This document shows positions 1 through 7,297 of a DNA stretch of 30,586 bases, one piece after another. A program made the translations under genes and the position numbers. Origin of the DNA: Deltaproteobacteria bacterium (GTDB lineage: Bacteria > Desulfobacterota > Desulfobacteria > C00003060 > C00003106); contig JAFDAE010000006.1 in NCBI GenBank assembly GCA_019314005.1, positions 1 through 30,586 of the forward strand. Direction: 5' to 3'. Under the pieces are notes generated by a model. It ran no database searches and had not been told where the DNA came from. It worked only from the letters and a program-made list of their open reading frames with translations. Position 1 is the stretch's first letter; each line of letters opens with the position of its first letter.

Positions 1-1
1 T

Positions 2-631
2 TCAGATACCGGGACTGGTATGGAAAAAGCAAAGCTGGGCCATATTTTTGAACCGTTTTATACCACCAAGGGACTCGGGGAGGGAACAGGGCTCGGGCTT
101 TCGACTGTCTACGGGATCGTCCAACAACACGATGGGTTTATTTGCGTTTCGAGTAATCCGGGGAAAGGGACCACGTTCGATGTCTACCTGCCGGTTGCTT
201 CCAAAGAGAGCGAAGGCGAAAAGCGCGATTCGATATCACCGCAGGAGGCCCGAGGCAATGGCGAGCGTGTCCTACTCGTAGAGGATGACAGAAGGGTTCG
301 GAAATTTGTCACAAGAGTGCTTCGTGAAAACGGATACATACCTTTTCCTGTTTCCAGTGGAACAGAAGCGCTTAGTATCTTTGAGAAAGAAGAAGGTGGA
401 TTCGACCTGGTTCTGAGCGATGTTGTCCTGCCTGACATGAGGGGCCCCGAATTGGTTGAGGAACTCCAGGCTCGTAAATCCGACCTTCGCGTTGTCCTGG
501 CCAGTGGCTATACAGGCCATAAAGCGCAAAAGGCTTCGATAGAAGAAAAAGGATACACCTTTCTGCAAAAACCCTATAAAATAGACGATCTGTTTGAGGC
601 CATGAGAGACGTGTTGGACACCCGAAACTGA
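2..631 (+). CDS. Hybrid sensor histidine kinase with receiver domain, 5' truncated by window edge
   Basis: Only the C-terminal 209 residues are inside the window; the frame is open from base 2. The visible part starts inside the HATPase_c ATP-binding domain: DTGTGM (G1 box), FEPFYTTK (F box) and GEGTGLGLS (G2 box). After a linker of about 30 residues comes a receiver domain: acidic pair in VLLVEDD, phosphoacceptor Asp in [11 protein letters not shown], Ser in LASGYTG and the conserved Lys in QKPY. A kinase followed by a C-terminal receiver is a hybrid kinase that probably passes phosphate to a separate partner; no output domain or partner is visible. Sensor and dimerisation domains lie upstream of the window. 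The ATG at base 20 is internal, since it cuts the G1 box. The gene converges on hslV, 13 nt away. Confidence 0.93.
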   Translation, partial: SDTGTGMEKAKLGHIFEPFYTTKGLGEGTGLGLSTVYGIVQQHDGFICVSSNPGKGTTFDVYLPVASKESEGEKRDSISPQEARGNGERVLLVEDDRRVRKFVTRVLRENGYIPFPVSSGTEALSIFEKEEGGFDLVLSDVVLPDMRGPELVEELQARKSDLRVVLASGYTGHKAQKASIEEKGYTFLQKPYKIDDLFEAMRDVLDTRN

Positions 632-644
632 GGGGATATATCAC

Positions 645-1193
645 TCAAAGCTCCTCCACCGTTATCGCCTCATTTGTATAGATACAAATTCTTGCCGCGA
701 TCTTCATCGCGGACTCTGCAATAGCCCGAGCCTCCAGGTCGGTATGCTCAACCAGGGCCAATGCTGCTGCCTGGGCGTAGCTCCCGCCGGAGCCTATTGC
801 CAGTATCCCTTCATCCGGTTCAATGACGTCACCATTTCCCGATATCAAAAATAGATGGTCTTTGTCCACCGCTATCAGGATGGCCTCCAGTTTTCTCAGG
901 TACTTGTCCGTGCGCCAGTCCTTTGCCAGTTCTACTGCGGCGCGTGTTATGTTTCCACTGAACTGTTCCAGTTTCTTTTCAAATTTTTCAGAAAGATTCA
1001 ATGCGTCCGCAGTCGCTCCGGCAAAGCCCACTACAATCTTTCCGTTAAAAATTTTTCGTACCTTCACGGCCTTTTGCTTCATGACTGTGTTGTGCAACGT
1101 CACCTGGCCGTCTCCGGCGACTGCCACCTTGTTGTTGTGTTTAACCGCCAAAATGGTGGTCCCTCTGAAGTTCATATTGTTGTTTGCCGTCAT
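645..1193 (-). CDS. hslV: HslV, peptidase subunit of the HslUV (ClpQY) protease
   Basis: HslV forms a double-hexamer threonine peptidase in the cytoplasm and degrades proteins unfolded by the HslU ATPase. The catalytic Thr is the first residue of GTTILAV (T12), exposed after removal of an 11-residue propeptide. [18 protein letters not shown] and [13 protein letters not shown] are family hallmarks, and the length (182 aa) is normal. The ATG at 1193 is preceded by GGAGG at a 7-nt spacing and abuts the xerC stop codon directly, so the start is well supported; an internal Met at residue 7 would also give a usual short propeptide. The xerC-hslV order is common in proteobacteria, but here hslU does not follow: the next gene is a convergent sensor kinase. 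Confidence 0.96.
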   Translation of the reverse strand: MTANNNMNFRGTTILAVKHNNKVAVAGDGQVTLHNTVMKQKAVKVRKIFNGKIVVGFAGATADALNLSEKFEKKLEQFSGNITRAAVELAKDWRTDKYLRKLEAILIAVDKDHLFLISGNGDVIEPDEGILAIGSGGSYAQAAALALVEHTDLEARAIAESAMKIAARICIYTNEAITVEEL

Positions 1194-2090
1194 TTATTTT
1201 CCTCCGCTTCTTGGATGTGCCTTGTCATAGACTTCCATTAACCTATCGATACTTACATGGGTATATTGTTGTGTGGTGGACAATGTTGCATGCCCGAGGA
1301 GTTCCTGAAGGACCCTTAAGTCTGCTCCGGCATCGAGCATGTGGGTGGCAAATGTATGTCGAATGCCGTGCGGACTGATACGGTGCATCAACCCGGACTG
1401 TTTCAGTGTATTTTCCAGTATACGGGCCATGGATCGCGTAGTGAGTCGTCCTCCCCTGTTGTTTAAAAACAGGGGACTTTCAATAGGGGGTTTTCCATTC
1501 TTTTGGGTTCGTTTTGCCAGGTACCGTTTTATAGCGGAAAGGGCCTTCTCCCCTATGGGGACCAGCCGTTCCTTGTTTCCCTTTCCCAGGACCCGTATAA
1601 TCCCTGAGTGAAAATCGACGTTGGCGATATTGAGCCCGGCAAGCTCTGCAATCCTGACGCCTGTAGAATAGAGGGCCTCTAAGATGGCCTGGTTCCTTTT
1701 CCCCAGGATCGTATCATTCTGAGGTATGTCTAAGAGGCGAAACATATCATCGACCGACAAATAATCCGGGATGGTCTTATTTCGTTTGGGTGTCAGAACC
1801 CCTTCGGAGGGATTTTCCTTAAGCCTTCCGGTTTTTAACATAAACCGGAAAAAGGATCGTAGGGCCGATAACTTGCGAGCTATGCTGGTTTTTTTGTCTT
1901 TCTTGTGAAGAAAACCGAGATACGATCGGATGACAAGACCGTCGATCTTTTGAGGGTCAAGGGGGAGATTTGACTCGGTCAGATAATTGCAAAATTCGAT
2001 GAGGTCGTTTTTATATCCCCGACACGTATTGGGAGAATATCCCTTTTCACTCGAAAGGTTTTCGATGAATCCCTCGATATCTTTTTTCAT
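1194..2090 (-). CDS. xerC: Tyrosine recombinase XerC
   Basis: Site-specific tyrosine recombinase of 298 aa, expected to act with XerD at dif to resolve chromosome dimers. The N-terminal SAM-like core-binding domain (about residues 1-95) precedes the catalytic domain. Catalytic residues visible: R146 (STGVRIAEL), K170 (LGKGNKER), H241 and R244 (HGIRHTFATHML), H267 (LLGHATLSTTQ) and nucleophile Y276 (QQYTHVS). Length and motifs fit XerC/XerD rather than a phage integrase, and the hslV neighbour favours XerC. It overlaps pgeF by 4 nt and its stop codon touches the hslV start, so pgeF-xerC-hslV is probably one transcript. XerC and XerD cannot be separated with certainty by eye. Confidence 0.93.
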   Translation of the reverse strand: MKKDIEGFIENLSSEKGYSPNTCRGYKNDLIEFCNYLTESNLPLDPQKIDGLVIRSYLGFLHKKDKKTSIARKLSALRSFFRFMLKTGRLKENPSEGVLTPKRNKTIPDYLSVDDMFRLLDIPQNDTILGKRNQAILEALYSTGVRIAELAGLNIANVDFHSGIIRVLGKGNKERLVPIGEKALSAIKRYLAKRTQKNGKPPIESPLFLNNRGGRLTTRSMARILENTLKQSGLMHRISPHGIRHTFATHMLDAGADLRVLQELLGHATLSTTQQYTHVSIDRLMEVYDKAHPRSGGK

Positions 2091-2848
2091 AGCCTCAATC
2101 CTATGACCGCCCCAAAACGACCCGTGATCTTTTCGCTGCGATATGAAAAGAACTGATCAGTATTGCATCTGGTACAGATGCCGCTTACAGCAATATTGTC
2201 CGGACTGACTCCGGAGCCTTCCAATTGTTCCCGGCTGATCGTCCAGAAGTCAAAATGGTTTTCAGCGGTCTCGTATTTTTTAAACGCGGACGGCAGTTCC
2301 TCGGAGTGATTTACAAACTCCGCACAACACGGCCCCAAGGAAGGACCTATTCCGCACATTAAGTCTTCGGGACGGCATTCGTAGACCTCCTTCATGACCG
2401 AGATGGTCTTGCCGACGATGTTCTGAACGCTTCCCCGCCATCCCGAATGAATATTTGCCGCCACGTTTTTGATCGGATCAAAGACAAGTATTAGCTGGCA
2501 GTCGGCACCCTTTGCCAGAAGAAGATAACCGGGCACATCAGTGATCATGGCGTCTGCTTCATGTTCCTTTAGGTCCGGCTCGTCTTGTTGTGAAAAGACT
2601 CTTACCGTATTTCCGTGAACCTGCCGCACGGAGAGCATACCCGGAATGTTCATAACATCGTTAACCAGGGCGCGATTCTTTCGGACATTCTCTTTAAGGT
2701 CTCCTACATCATAACTTAGATTCAATCCCTTGAACTTGCCATCGCTGTAGCCGCCGTGCCGGGTAAATATACCATGAGTCACGCCGGAAAAGGCCGCAAG
2801 ATGTGGAAATTGGTAAAATACGGTATTTTTATCACGATTGCAAATCAA
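2087..2848 (-). CDS. pgeF: PgeF/YfiH family protein (laccase-domain, purine nucleoside phosphorylase/peptidoglycan editing factor)
   Basis: 253-aa member of the DUF152/YfiH family (Cu-oxidase_4). Members have been described as multifunctional purine nucleoside phosphorylases/deaminases and as a factor preventing misincorporation of L-Ser into peptidoglycan stems. The three metal ligands are present: H78 (RQVHGN), C117 (KGADCQ) and H134 (NIHSGWRGSVQNI). GIGPSLGPCCAEF and CTRCNTDQFFSYR are C-terminal signatures. The first codon is TTG at 2848 with a weak AAGG seven nt upstream; no ATG lies nearby. The gene is translationally coupled to xerC by a 4-nt overlap. The exact substrate cannot be told from sequence. 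Confidence 0.93.
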   Translation of the reverse strand: MICNRDKNTVFYQFPHLAAFSGVTHGIFTRHGGYSDGKFKGLNLSYDVGDLKENVRKNRALVNDVMNIPGMLSVRQVHGNTVRVFSQQDEPDLKEHEADAMITDVPGYLLLAKGADCQLILVFDPIKNVAANIHSGWRGSVQNIVGKTISVMKEVYECRPEDLMCGIGPSLGPCCAEFVNHSEELPSAFKKYETAENHFDFWTISREQLEGSGVSPDNIAVSGICTRCNTDQFFSYRSEKITGRFGAVIGLRL

Positions 2849-2902
2849 ACGAGAACCTTATATATCCTTACTTGACAACGGGAGAAAAGGGCCCTAAATT
2901 AG

Positions 2903-3071
2903 GACACAGATGAATACATATACATACTGTTGCGAGTTACGGGTTGCGAGTTACGGGTTTTATTCCCATTCTCTTTGAATGAAACTGTCTGGTTCGCCAC
3001 GTAGTTCACTGTGATTATTCTTATAATTTTTCATTCCTTTCCTGTTTAACCCGCAACCCGCAACTCGTAAC
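2903..3071. repeat. GTTGCGAGTTACGG inverted repeat (family C, copy 1)
   Basis: Two tandem copies of the 14-mer GTTGCGAGTTACGG (2929-2942, 2943-2956) face an inverted array at 3048-3071 (AACCCGCAACCCGCAACTCG and following bases). GGACACAGATGAA at 2903-2915 flanks it, and the same block flanks the other copy at 5851-5940 in opposite orientation. The repeat ends 6 nt before the DUF2905 start codon and no Shine-Dalgarno sequence intervenes. Confidence 0.85.
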
Positions 3072-3077
3072 TGACCC

Positions 3078-3293
3078 ATGAACCCTAATATTGGAAAACT
3101 GCTCATATTTGCCGGTATCGTCATAGTGGGTGTCGGTATTCTTTTGATCCTAGGGCCTAAGATCCCTTGGTTGGGACGGCTCCCCGGGGATATCATCATC
3201 GAAAAGAAAAATTTTAAGTTCTATTTTCCCATAACTACCAGTATCATTATTAGTATTATACTTTCCTTGATTTTTTATCTTCTGAGAAAATAA
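3078..3293 (+). CDS. DUF2905 small membrane protein
   Basis: 71-aa protein with two hydrophobic segments: residues 7-26 (LLIFAGIVIVGVGILLIL) and about 50-68 (TTSIIISIILSLIFYLL). Between them is the DUF2905 hallmark IPWLGRLPGDI followed by a K/F-rich strand ending in FYFP. The family is widespread, inner-membrane and of unknown function. The ATG at 3078 gives the standard N-terminus MNPNIGKLL, but there is no recognisable ribosome binding site because a palindromic repeat abuts the start. Its stop codon is followed after only 3 nt by repeat element R1. The gene stands alone on this strand between leftward genes. Confidence 0.9.
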   Translation: MNPNIGKLLIFAGIVIVGVGILLILGPKIPWLGRLPGDIIIEKKNFKFYFPITTSIIISIILSLIFYLLRK

Positions 3294-3296
3294 TCA

Positions 3297-3428
3297 GTGT
3301 CCATCCAGAAAAGGCATCTTTTGCCCCGATACTGCGTTCTCCGTCCCGCTCTGGCGGGACTACGCCTGCGGCATAAACCTTTGTGTGGCCTTGTCTCGGG
3401 ACAAAATCTACCATTTCTGAATGGACAC
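3297..3428 (-). repeat. Long-stem palindromic element R1 (family A)
   Basis: 132-bp element with 18-bp terminal inverted repeats (GTGTCCATCCAGAAAAGG and CCATTTCTGAATGGACAC, two mismatches) and an inner GC hairpin (GTCCCGC...GCGGGAC). It is related over its whole length to elements at 4908, 8561 and 11454, and is inverted relative to them on the map. It begins 3 nt after the DUF2905 TAA. No coding potential. Confidence 0.92.
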
Positions 3429-3483
3429 CATACCTTTTAAGTCTTTTTAGTCGTAACTTCTCAAGAAGTCCGCGCAACTGAAA

Positions 3484-3606
3484 GGCCATAGGCAAGGATA
3501 ATTGCTGAACGCAGGCATCCAGTCCAGCCTGTGGCGGGATCAACACCAACGGCATATCCGGTTGGCATTGGAGGCCGAAGTGCAGTAATTATCCTTGCCT
3601 ATGGCC
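3484..3606. repeat. Palindromic element with 20-bp perfect terminal inverted repeats (family B, one copy)
   Basis: GGCCATAGGCAAGGATAATT at 3484-3503 is exactly reverse-complemented at 3587-3606, and the match extends to 27 bp with two mismatches. The 83-bp interior is GC-richer and carries no plausible gene. It sits 34 nt past the rfaE2 stop codon. The architecture is that of a MITE or a large REP-like hairpin. No clear target duplication is seen. Confidence 0.88.
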
Positions 3607-3640
3607 GTGGCGTCAAATATTGCCCGGACTTTTTGAGAGT

Positions 3641-4117
3641 TTACGCTTCATTGCAGTAAAGCTCCACAATCTTCTCAATTATCCCGCTGGTAGATGCCCC
3701 CTTAATAACAGGGATGCGGACTACCTCTTCAACTACTTCTTTTCCTATGATCTCATCTTCGGCCCAGTCTGCTCCCTTGACCAGGATGTCAGGGAGAAGA
3801 GTTTTGATGAGCGCAAGAGGATCCGGCTCGTCAAAGATTGTTATAAAGTCAACACAGCTAAGGGAGGCCAGCACTTCCGCCCGCTGGTCTTCAGGCACGA
3901 TCGGCCGCTTGGGGCTCTTGATCTCAAGGACGGAACGGTCGGAATTGAGGCCGACCACCAGGATGTCCCCTTTGGCCTTGGCCTCGGTAAGATACCGGAC
4001 GTGCCCTACGTGAAGAAGATCAAAGCAGCCATTAGTAAAGACCACTTTCAACCCCTGTCCCCTTAGTTCCCGAATCTCTCTTGCCAGTTCATCGCGGTTT
4101 TTTATCTTATTAACCAT
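3641..4117 (-). CDS. rfaE2: D-glycero-beta-D-manno-heptose 1-phosphate adenylyltransferase
   Basis: 158-aa nucleotidyltransferase that makes ADP-D-glycero-beta-D-manno-heptose for the LPS inner core (the C-terminal half of HldE in E. coli, here a stand-alone protein). The cytidylyltransferase-like signature is clear: TNGCFDLLHVGHVRYL with H36-x-x-H39, then VVGLNSDRSV, and the C-terminal ILVKGADWAEDEIIG and IPVIKGASTSGIIEKI. The kinase domain found in fused HldE is absent, so a separate RfaE1 kinase is expected elsewhere. The ATG at 4117 overlaps the end of the nitrilase-fold gene by 8 nt, showing translational coupling. The gene implies an LPS-bearing outer membrane. Confidence 0.95.
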   Translation of the reverse strand: MVNKIKNRDELAREIRELRGQGLKVVFTNGCFDLLHVGHVRYLTEAKAKGDILVVGLNSDRSVLEIKSPKRPIVPEDQRAEVLASLSCVDFITIFDEPDPLALIKTLLPDILVKGADWAEDEIIGKEVVEEVVRIPVIKGASTSGIIEKIVELYCNEA

Positions 4118-4817
4118 ATGCTTCAGGCACCCTTTCTTTTAAACACGGGATCGTTTTCCTGGATCGGTCCAATAGCTTGAAGTCTATGTCCGCGGTAATA
4201 GATGTGCCCTTTTTGCCGGCCCGTGCAAGGACCTCACCGTAGGGTGATATAATCCTGGAATGTCCTGCATAGACGAGGTCATGATCCTGTCCGCATCTGT
4301 TGGCTGCCAGGACAAATACCTGATTTTCGATCGCCCTTGCCGCAAGGAGGGTCTTCCAATGAGCTGCCCTTGAGTCAGGCCACTGTGCCATGACAACTAC
4401 GATTTTCGCTCCCTGAAGTGTGATCGAGCGGCAAAGCTCCGGAAATCTGAGGTCGTAGCAGATAAGGAGTCCCACCGGCCCGACAGACGTAGGGCAGACA
4501 ACACCTCTTCGGCCTCCGTGAAACCACCGGTCGGTATTGAAAATTTTTCCCCCGACCTTTTCAGGGAGTGATCCAATGATAATTGTGCGTGTCTTTTTCG
4601 CGAGCCGGGATATTTCATTTAAGATGCTCGTGGTGGTTTCTGATAGCCGGTCAATCTCTTGATTCGCAAAACCTGTAGACCACATCTCAGGAAGGACTAT
4701 CATTTTGACCCCCTGGTCTGCAAGTCTACGAATATGCTGCTTGGCCTTTGTTAGATTGGCGTCAACATTTCCCAGTTTCACATCAAATTGTATGACTCCT
4801 GCACGTATAGGTTTCAT
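4110..4817 (-). CDS. Nitrilase-superfamily protein lacking the catalytic-lysine segment
   Basis: 235-aa member of the carbon-nitrogen hydrolase fold, closest by eye to the Nit2/omega-amidase branch. Seen: E44 in VLPEMWSTGF (catalytic Glu), C120 in GLLICYDLRFPELCR (nucleophile), and later NRCGQ and AGHSRIISPYGEV. Family members have an E-K-C triad, with the lysine in a segment like YRKxHLF between the two. Here IFNTDRWFHGG runs straight into RRGVVCPTSVGPVG, and the E-to-C spacing is 76 residues instead of the roughly 110 of Nit2. About 34 residues including the lysine are missing in frame. It could be an inactivated or repurposed binder, or a recent deletion. It overlaps rfaE2 by 8 nt. No ribosome binding site is evident before the ATG. 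Confidence 0.88.
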   Translation of the reverse strand: MKPIRAGVIQFDVKLGNVDANLTKAKQHIRRLADQGVKMIVLPEMWSTGFANQEIDRLSETTTSILNEISRLAKKTRTIIIGSLPEKVGGKIFNTDRWFHGGRRGVVCPTSVGPVGLLICYDLRFPELCRSITLQGAKIVVVMAQWPDSRAAHWKTLLAARAIENQVFVLAANRCGQDHDLVYAGHSRIISPYGEVLARAGKKGTSITADIDFKLLDRSRKTIPCLKERVPEAYG

Positions 4818-4907
4818 AAGATTTTTTTCAAGAAGCGAGTAAAGTTACGTGATATCTACCACATAACCATTTCAAAATCAAATGAAGCGCAGTAATATGA
4901 CTCTATA

Positions 4908-5039
4908 GTGTCCGTCAAGAAATAGTAGGTTTTGTTCCAAGACAAGGCCGCACAAAGGTTTATACCGCAGGCGTAGTCCCGCCAGGGCGGGACGGAGAAC
5001 GCAGTATTGGGACAAAAGATGCTATTTCTGGGCGGACAC
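4908..5039 (+). repeat. Long-stem palindromic element R2 (family A)
   Basis: 132-bp copy with arms GTGTCCGTCAAGAAATAG and CTATTTCTGGGCGGACAC (two mismatches over 18) and the GC inner hairpin GTCCCGCCAGGGCGGGAC. Its right end lies 3 nt from the comF stop codon (comF reads leftward into it); its left end lies upstream of the nitrilase-fold gene. Confidence 0.92.
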
Positions 5040-5042
5040 CCG

Positions 5043-5825
5043 CTATTTCTCCACCGCCCTCGCCAGCGTCAGCACATCGACCACGGTGGCCCCTCCTTTC
5101 ATCAAAACACGCGCGCATTCGTTTACTGTGGAGCCGGTGGTGTAGACATCGTCTACCAGTACGATTTTTTTCCCTTTGATTAACTCTGTAGATCGTAGTT
5201 CGAACGCCCCGCGGACATTCTTTTTGCGTTCCTTTTTGCCGAGGTTTGTTTGAGGGGCTGTCTTTTGAGGCCTTTTCAGCACGATAGGATCATAGGAGAT
5301 GTTTTCTGCCTTAGCCCACCTGGCGAACAATAAAAGGGTTTGGTTGAACCCGCGCTCGCGAAGGCGCTGGATATGGAGTGGGACAGGGATTAGCAGGTCG
5401 ATCGATTGTTTGTCCCAAAATCGGAAAAAGGTCTCCTTGAGGAGCACTCCTAACGGTCTGGCAAGGCGGGTCTTTTTTCCATATTTTAAAAGATGGATTC
5501 CCTCCATGAGGGCCCCGTCATATACTCCTGAGGCCCGCGCCATCTGAAAGTATTTTTTGTGTTCAATACAATCACCGCAAAGGTGGTCCTCGCCACGGCG
5601 CGAGATAAACGGCAGACCGCATTGGACACACAGGGGGGAGTCTATCGTGTAGATTTCTTTGCAGCAGGATGCGCAAAAATAGGGAGCAGTTAGCTGCTCA
5701 ACAGCGCAAAGAATTTGATCCTTATTAAGAGTATCAAACCGGTGGCTTGTGCCGCAAAGAAAACAGGTAGGCGGAAAGACCGTATCCAAGAAGGCTCGGG
5801 AGAGTTTTTGGAGAGGTTTAAGCAT
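5043..5825 (-). CDS. comF: ComF family phosphoribosyltransferase-like protein
   Basis: 260-aa ComF homologue. ComF acts in DNA uptake/natural transformation in competent species, but the family is also universal in non-competent bacteria, so the role here is open. The N-terminal zinc-ribbon region has paired cysteines: C21/C24, C51/C54, C66/C69 and C83/C86. Next come the ComF signatures GVYDGALMEGIHLLKY and PVPLHIQRLRERGFNQ, then the PRPP-binding motif IVLVDDVYTTGST near residues 221-233. The ATG at 5825 gives the usual N-terminus with an FPPTCFLCG block. The stop codon is 3 nt from repeat R2, and the upstream gap to icd contains a family C repeat. Confidence 0.92.
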   Translation of the reverse strand: MLKPLQKLSRAFLDTVFPPTCFLCGTSHRFDTLNKDQILCAVEQLTAPYFCASCCKEIYTIDSPLCVQCGLPFISRRGEDHLCGDCIEHKKYFQMARASGVYDGALMEGIHLLKYGKKTRLARPLGVLLKETFFRFWDKQSIDLLIPVPLHIQRLRERGFNQTLLLFARWAKAENISYDPIVLKRPQKTAPQTNLGKKERKKNVRGAFELRSTELIKGKKIVLVDDVYTTGSTVNECARVLMKGGATVVDVLTLARAVEK

Positions 5826-5850
5826 GTGGTATGTCGAAGTTGAAATTACA

Positions 5851-5940
5851 GTTGCGGGTTACGGGTTGCGAGTCACGGGTCCAAACGCGCAACACGCAAC
5901 TCGTAACCCGCAACGGATAGCTGCGTTCATCTGTGTCCAA
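5851..5940. repeat. GTTGCGGGTTACG inverted repeat (family C, copy 2)
   Basis: GTTGCGGGTTACGGGTTGCG at 5851-5870 faces its near-perfect reverse complement at 5895-5914 (one mismatch). The outer block TTCATCTGTGTCC (5927-5939) is the reverse complement of the block flanking copy 1 at 2903. It fills the gap between the icd 3' end and the comF start. Confidence 0.85.
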
Positions 5941-5954
5941 AATAAGAACGCCTA

Positions 5955-7184
5955 TCAAAGATATTCAATGATCGCACTTGCGAATTCTGAACACTTTACC
6001 TTTTTGGCGCCTTCAATCTGACGTGCAAGGTCATAGGTGACCACGCGATCCGCTATTGTCTTTCGTATGGCTTCCCTTATCTGTTCCGCTCCTTCATGCC
6101 ATCCGAGATAATCGAGCATCATGGCGCCTGAAAGAATCAACGAACCGGGGTTTACCTTATCCTGGCCGGCATATTTAGGAGCGGTGCCGTGGGTTGCTTC
6201 AAATACGGCGCATTCGTCTCCTATGTTGGCGCCGGGCGCCATTCCAAGGCCTCCTACTTGCGCGGCAAGGGCGTCGGATATATAGTCGCCGTTCAGATTA
6301 GGAGTAGCAATTACCTGATATTCATCAGGTCGGAGAAGGACCTGCTGGAACATCATATCCGCAATCCGGTCTTTGATAACGACCTTTCCTTCGGGACGCT
6401 CTCCGTTATATTTATCCCATAGGTCAGCTTCTGTTATGGTTTGATCGCCAAACATCTCTTCGGCAACCTCATAACCCCATTGTTTGAAGGCGCCTTCAGT
6501 GAATTTCATGATGTTACCCTTGTGCATCAGAGTTACGCTTTGAAGCCCGTGCTCTAAGGCATAACGAATGGCGCTGGCCACTAACCGTTTTGTGCCGGTT
6601 TCGCTGATCGGTTTGATCCCGATGCCGGAGTCTTTTCTGATGTCTATTCCCATATCAGATTTTAGGAAGGCGAGAATCCGTTCGGCTTCCGCGGTCCCTC
6701 TTGCCCATTCAATACCGGCGTAAACGTCTTCGGTGTTTTCCCTAAAGACTACCATGTTTACCTTTTCCGGATGTTTCATGGGACTTGGCACTCCCTTGAT
6801 ATATCGAACCGGACGCACACAGGCATAAAGCTCAAGCTTTTGCCGGATGGCCACGTTTACGCTTCTAAATCCTTTCCCCACCGGCGTGGTTAAAGGCCCC
6901 TTGATTGCCACCACATATTCCTTTATCGCCTCCAGCGTCTCATCGGGAAGCCAGCTCCCTGTATGTTCAAACCCTTTTTCTCCGGCAAATATTTCCAGCC
7001 AGGATATTTTTTTTGTTCCACCATATGTACGTTCTATAGCGGCATCCAGAACACGCACGGTAGCCGCCCATATATCAGGTCCAATGCCATCTCCTCCAAT
7101 AAATGGGATGACGGGGTCATTCGGTACATTCAGGGTTCCATCGCTGTTTAAGGTAATTTTGGTTCCTTTGTCGGTCATTTCCAT
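5955..7184 (-). CDS. icd: NADP-dependent isocitrate dehydrogenase
   Basis: 409-aa cytoplasmic enzyme oxidising isocitrate to 2-oxoglutarate and CO2, supplying NADPH (or running reductively in some sulfate reducers). The substrate site is [10 protein letters not shown], with S108 equivalent to E. coli Ser113, the regulatory phosphorylation site. [27 protein letters not shown] and [20 protein letters not shown] are present. NADP preference is supported by [10 protein letters not shown] plus Y and R in VTYDLARQ, matching the E. coli residues that contact the 2'-phosphate. The frame stays open upstream to 7241, but the ATG at 7184 follows AGGAG and gives the standard N-terminus. A second ATG two codons later (7178) is also possible. 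The 3' end is followed by repeat copy C2. Confidence 0.96.
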   Translation of the reverse strand: MEMTDKGTKITLNSDGTLNVPNDPVIPFIGGDGIGPDIWAATVRVLDAAIERTYGGTKKISWLEIFAGEKGFEHTGSWLPDETLEAIKEYVVAIKGPLTTPVGKGFRSVNVAIRQKLELYACVRPVRYIKGVPSPMKHPEKVNMVVFRENTEDVYAGIEWARGTAEAERILAFLKSDMGIDIRKDSGIGIKPISETGTKRLVASAIRYALEHGLQSVTLMHKGNIMKFTEGAFKQWGYEVAEEMFGDQTITEADLWDKYNGERPEGKVVIKDRIADMMFQQVLLRPDEYQVIATPNLNGDYISDALAAQVGGLGMAPGANIGDECAVFEATHGTAPKYAGQDKVNPGSLILSGAMMLDYLGWHEGAEQIREAIRKTIADRVVTYDLARQIEGAKKVKCSEFASAIIEYL

Positions 7185-7297
7185 AATTCTCCTGTTGTCG
7201 TCTATGTAACAAAAAAAGACCCTTGCTGATATAACACGCAAAAGTCTCGAGAAGTCTCTTTAATCTACAATATTTTTTAAAGGTCTGTGCAAGGATT

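Noticed and set aside
2929..3071. CRISPR array
   Set aside because: The repeats are 14-mers arranged tandemly and inverted with no regular spacers, and no cas gene is present.
3484..3606. Integron attC site
   Set aside because: The ends lack the RYYYAAC/GTTRRRY core sites and no integron integrase or cassette array is present.
4184..4618. Possible frameshift in the nitrilase-fold gene restoring the missing segment
   Set aside because: The other two frames in this region do not encode a YRKxHLF-like motif or any nitrilase sequence, so an in-frame deletion fits better than a frameshift.
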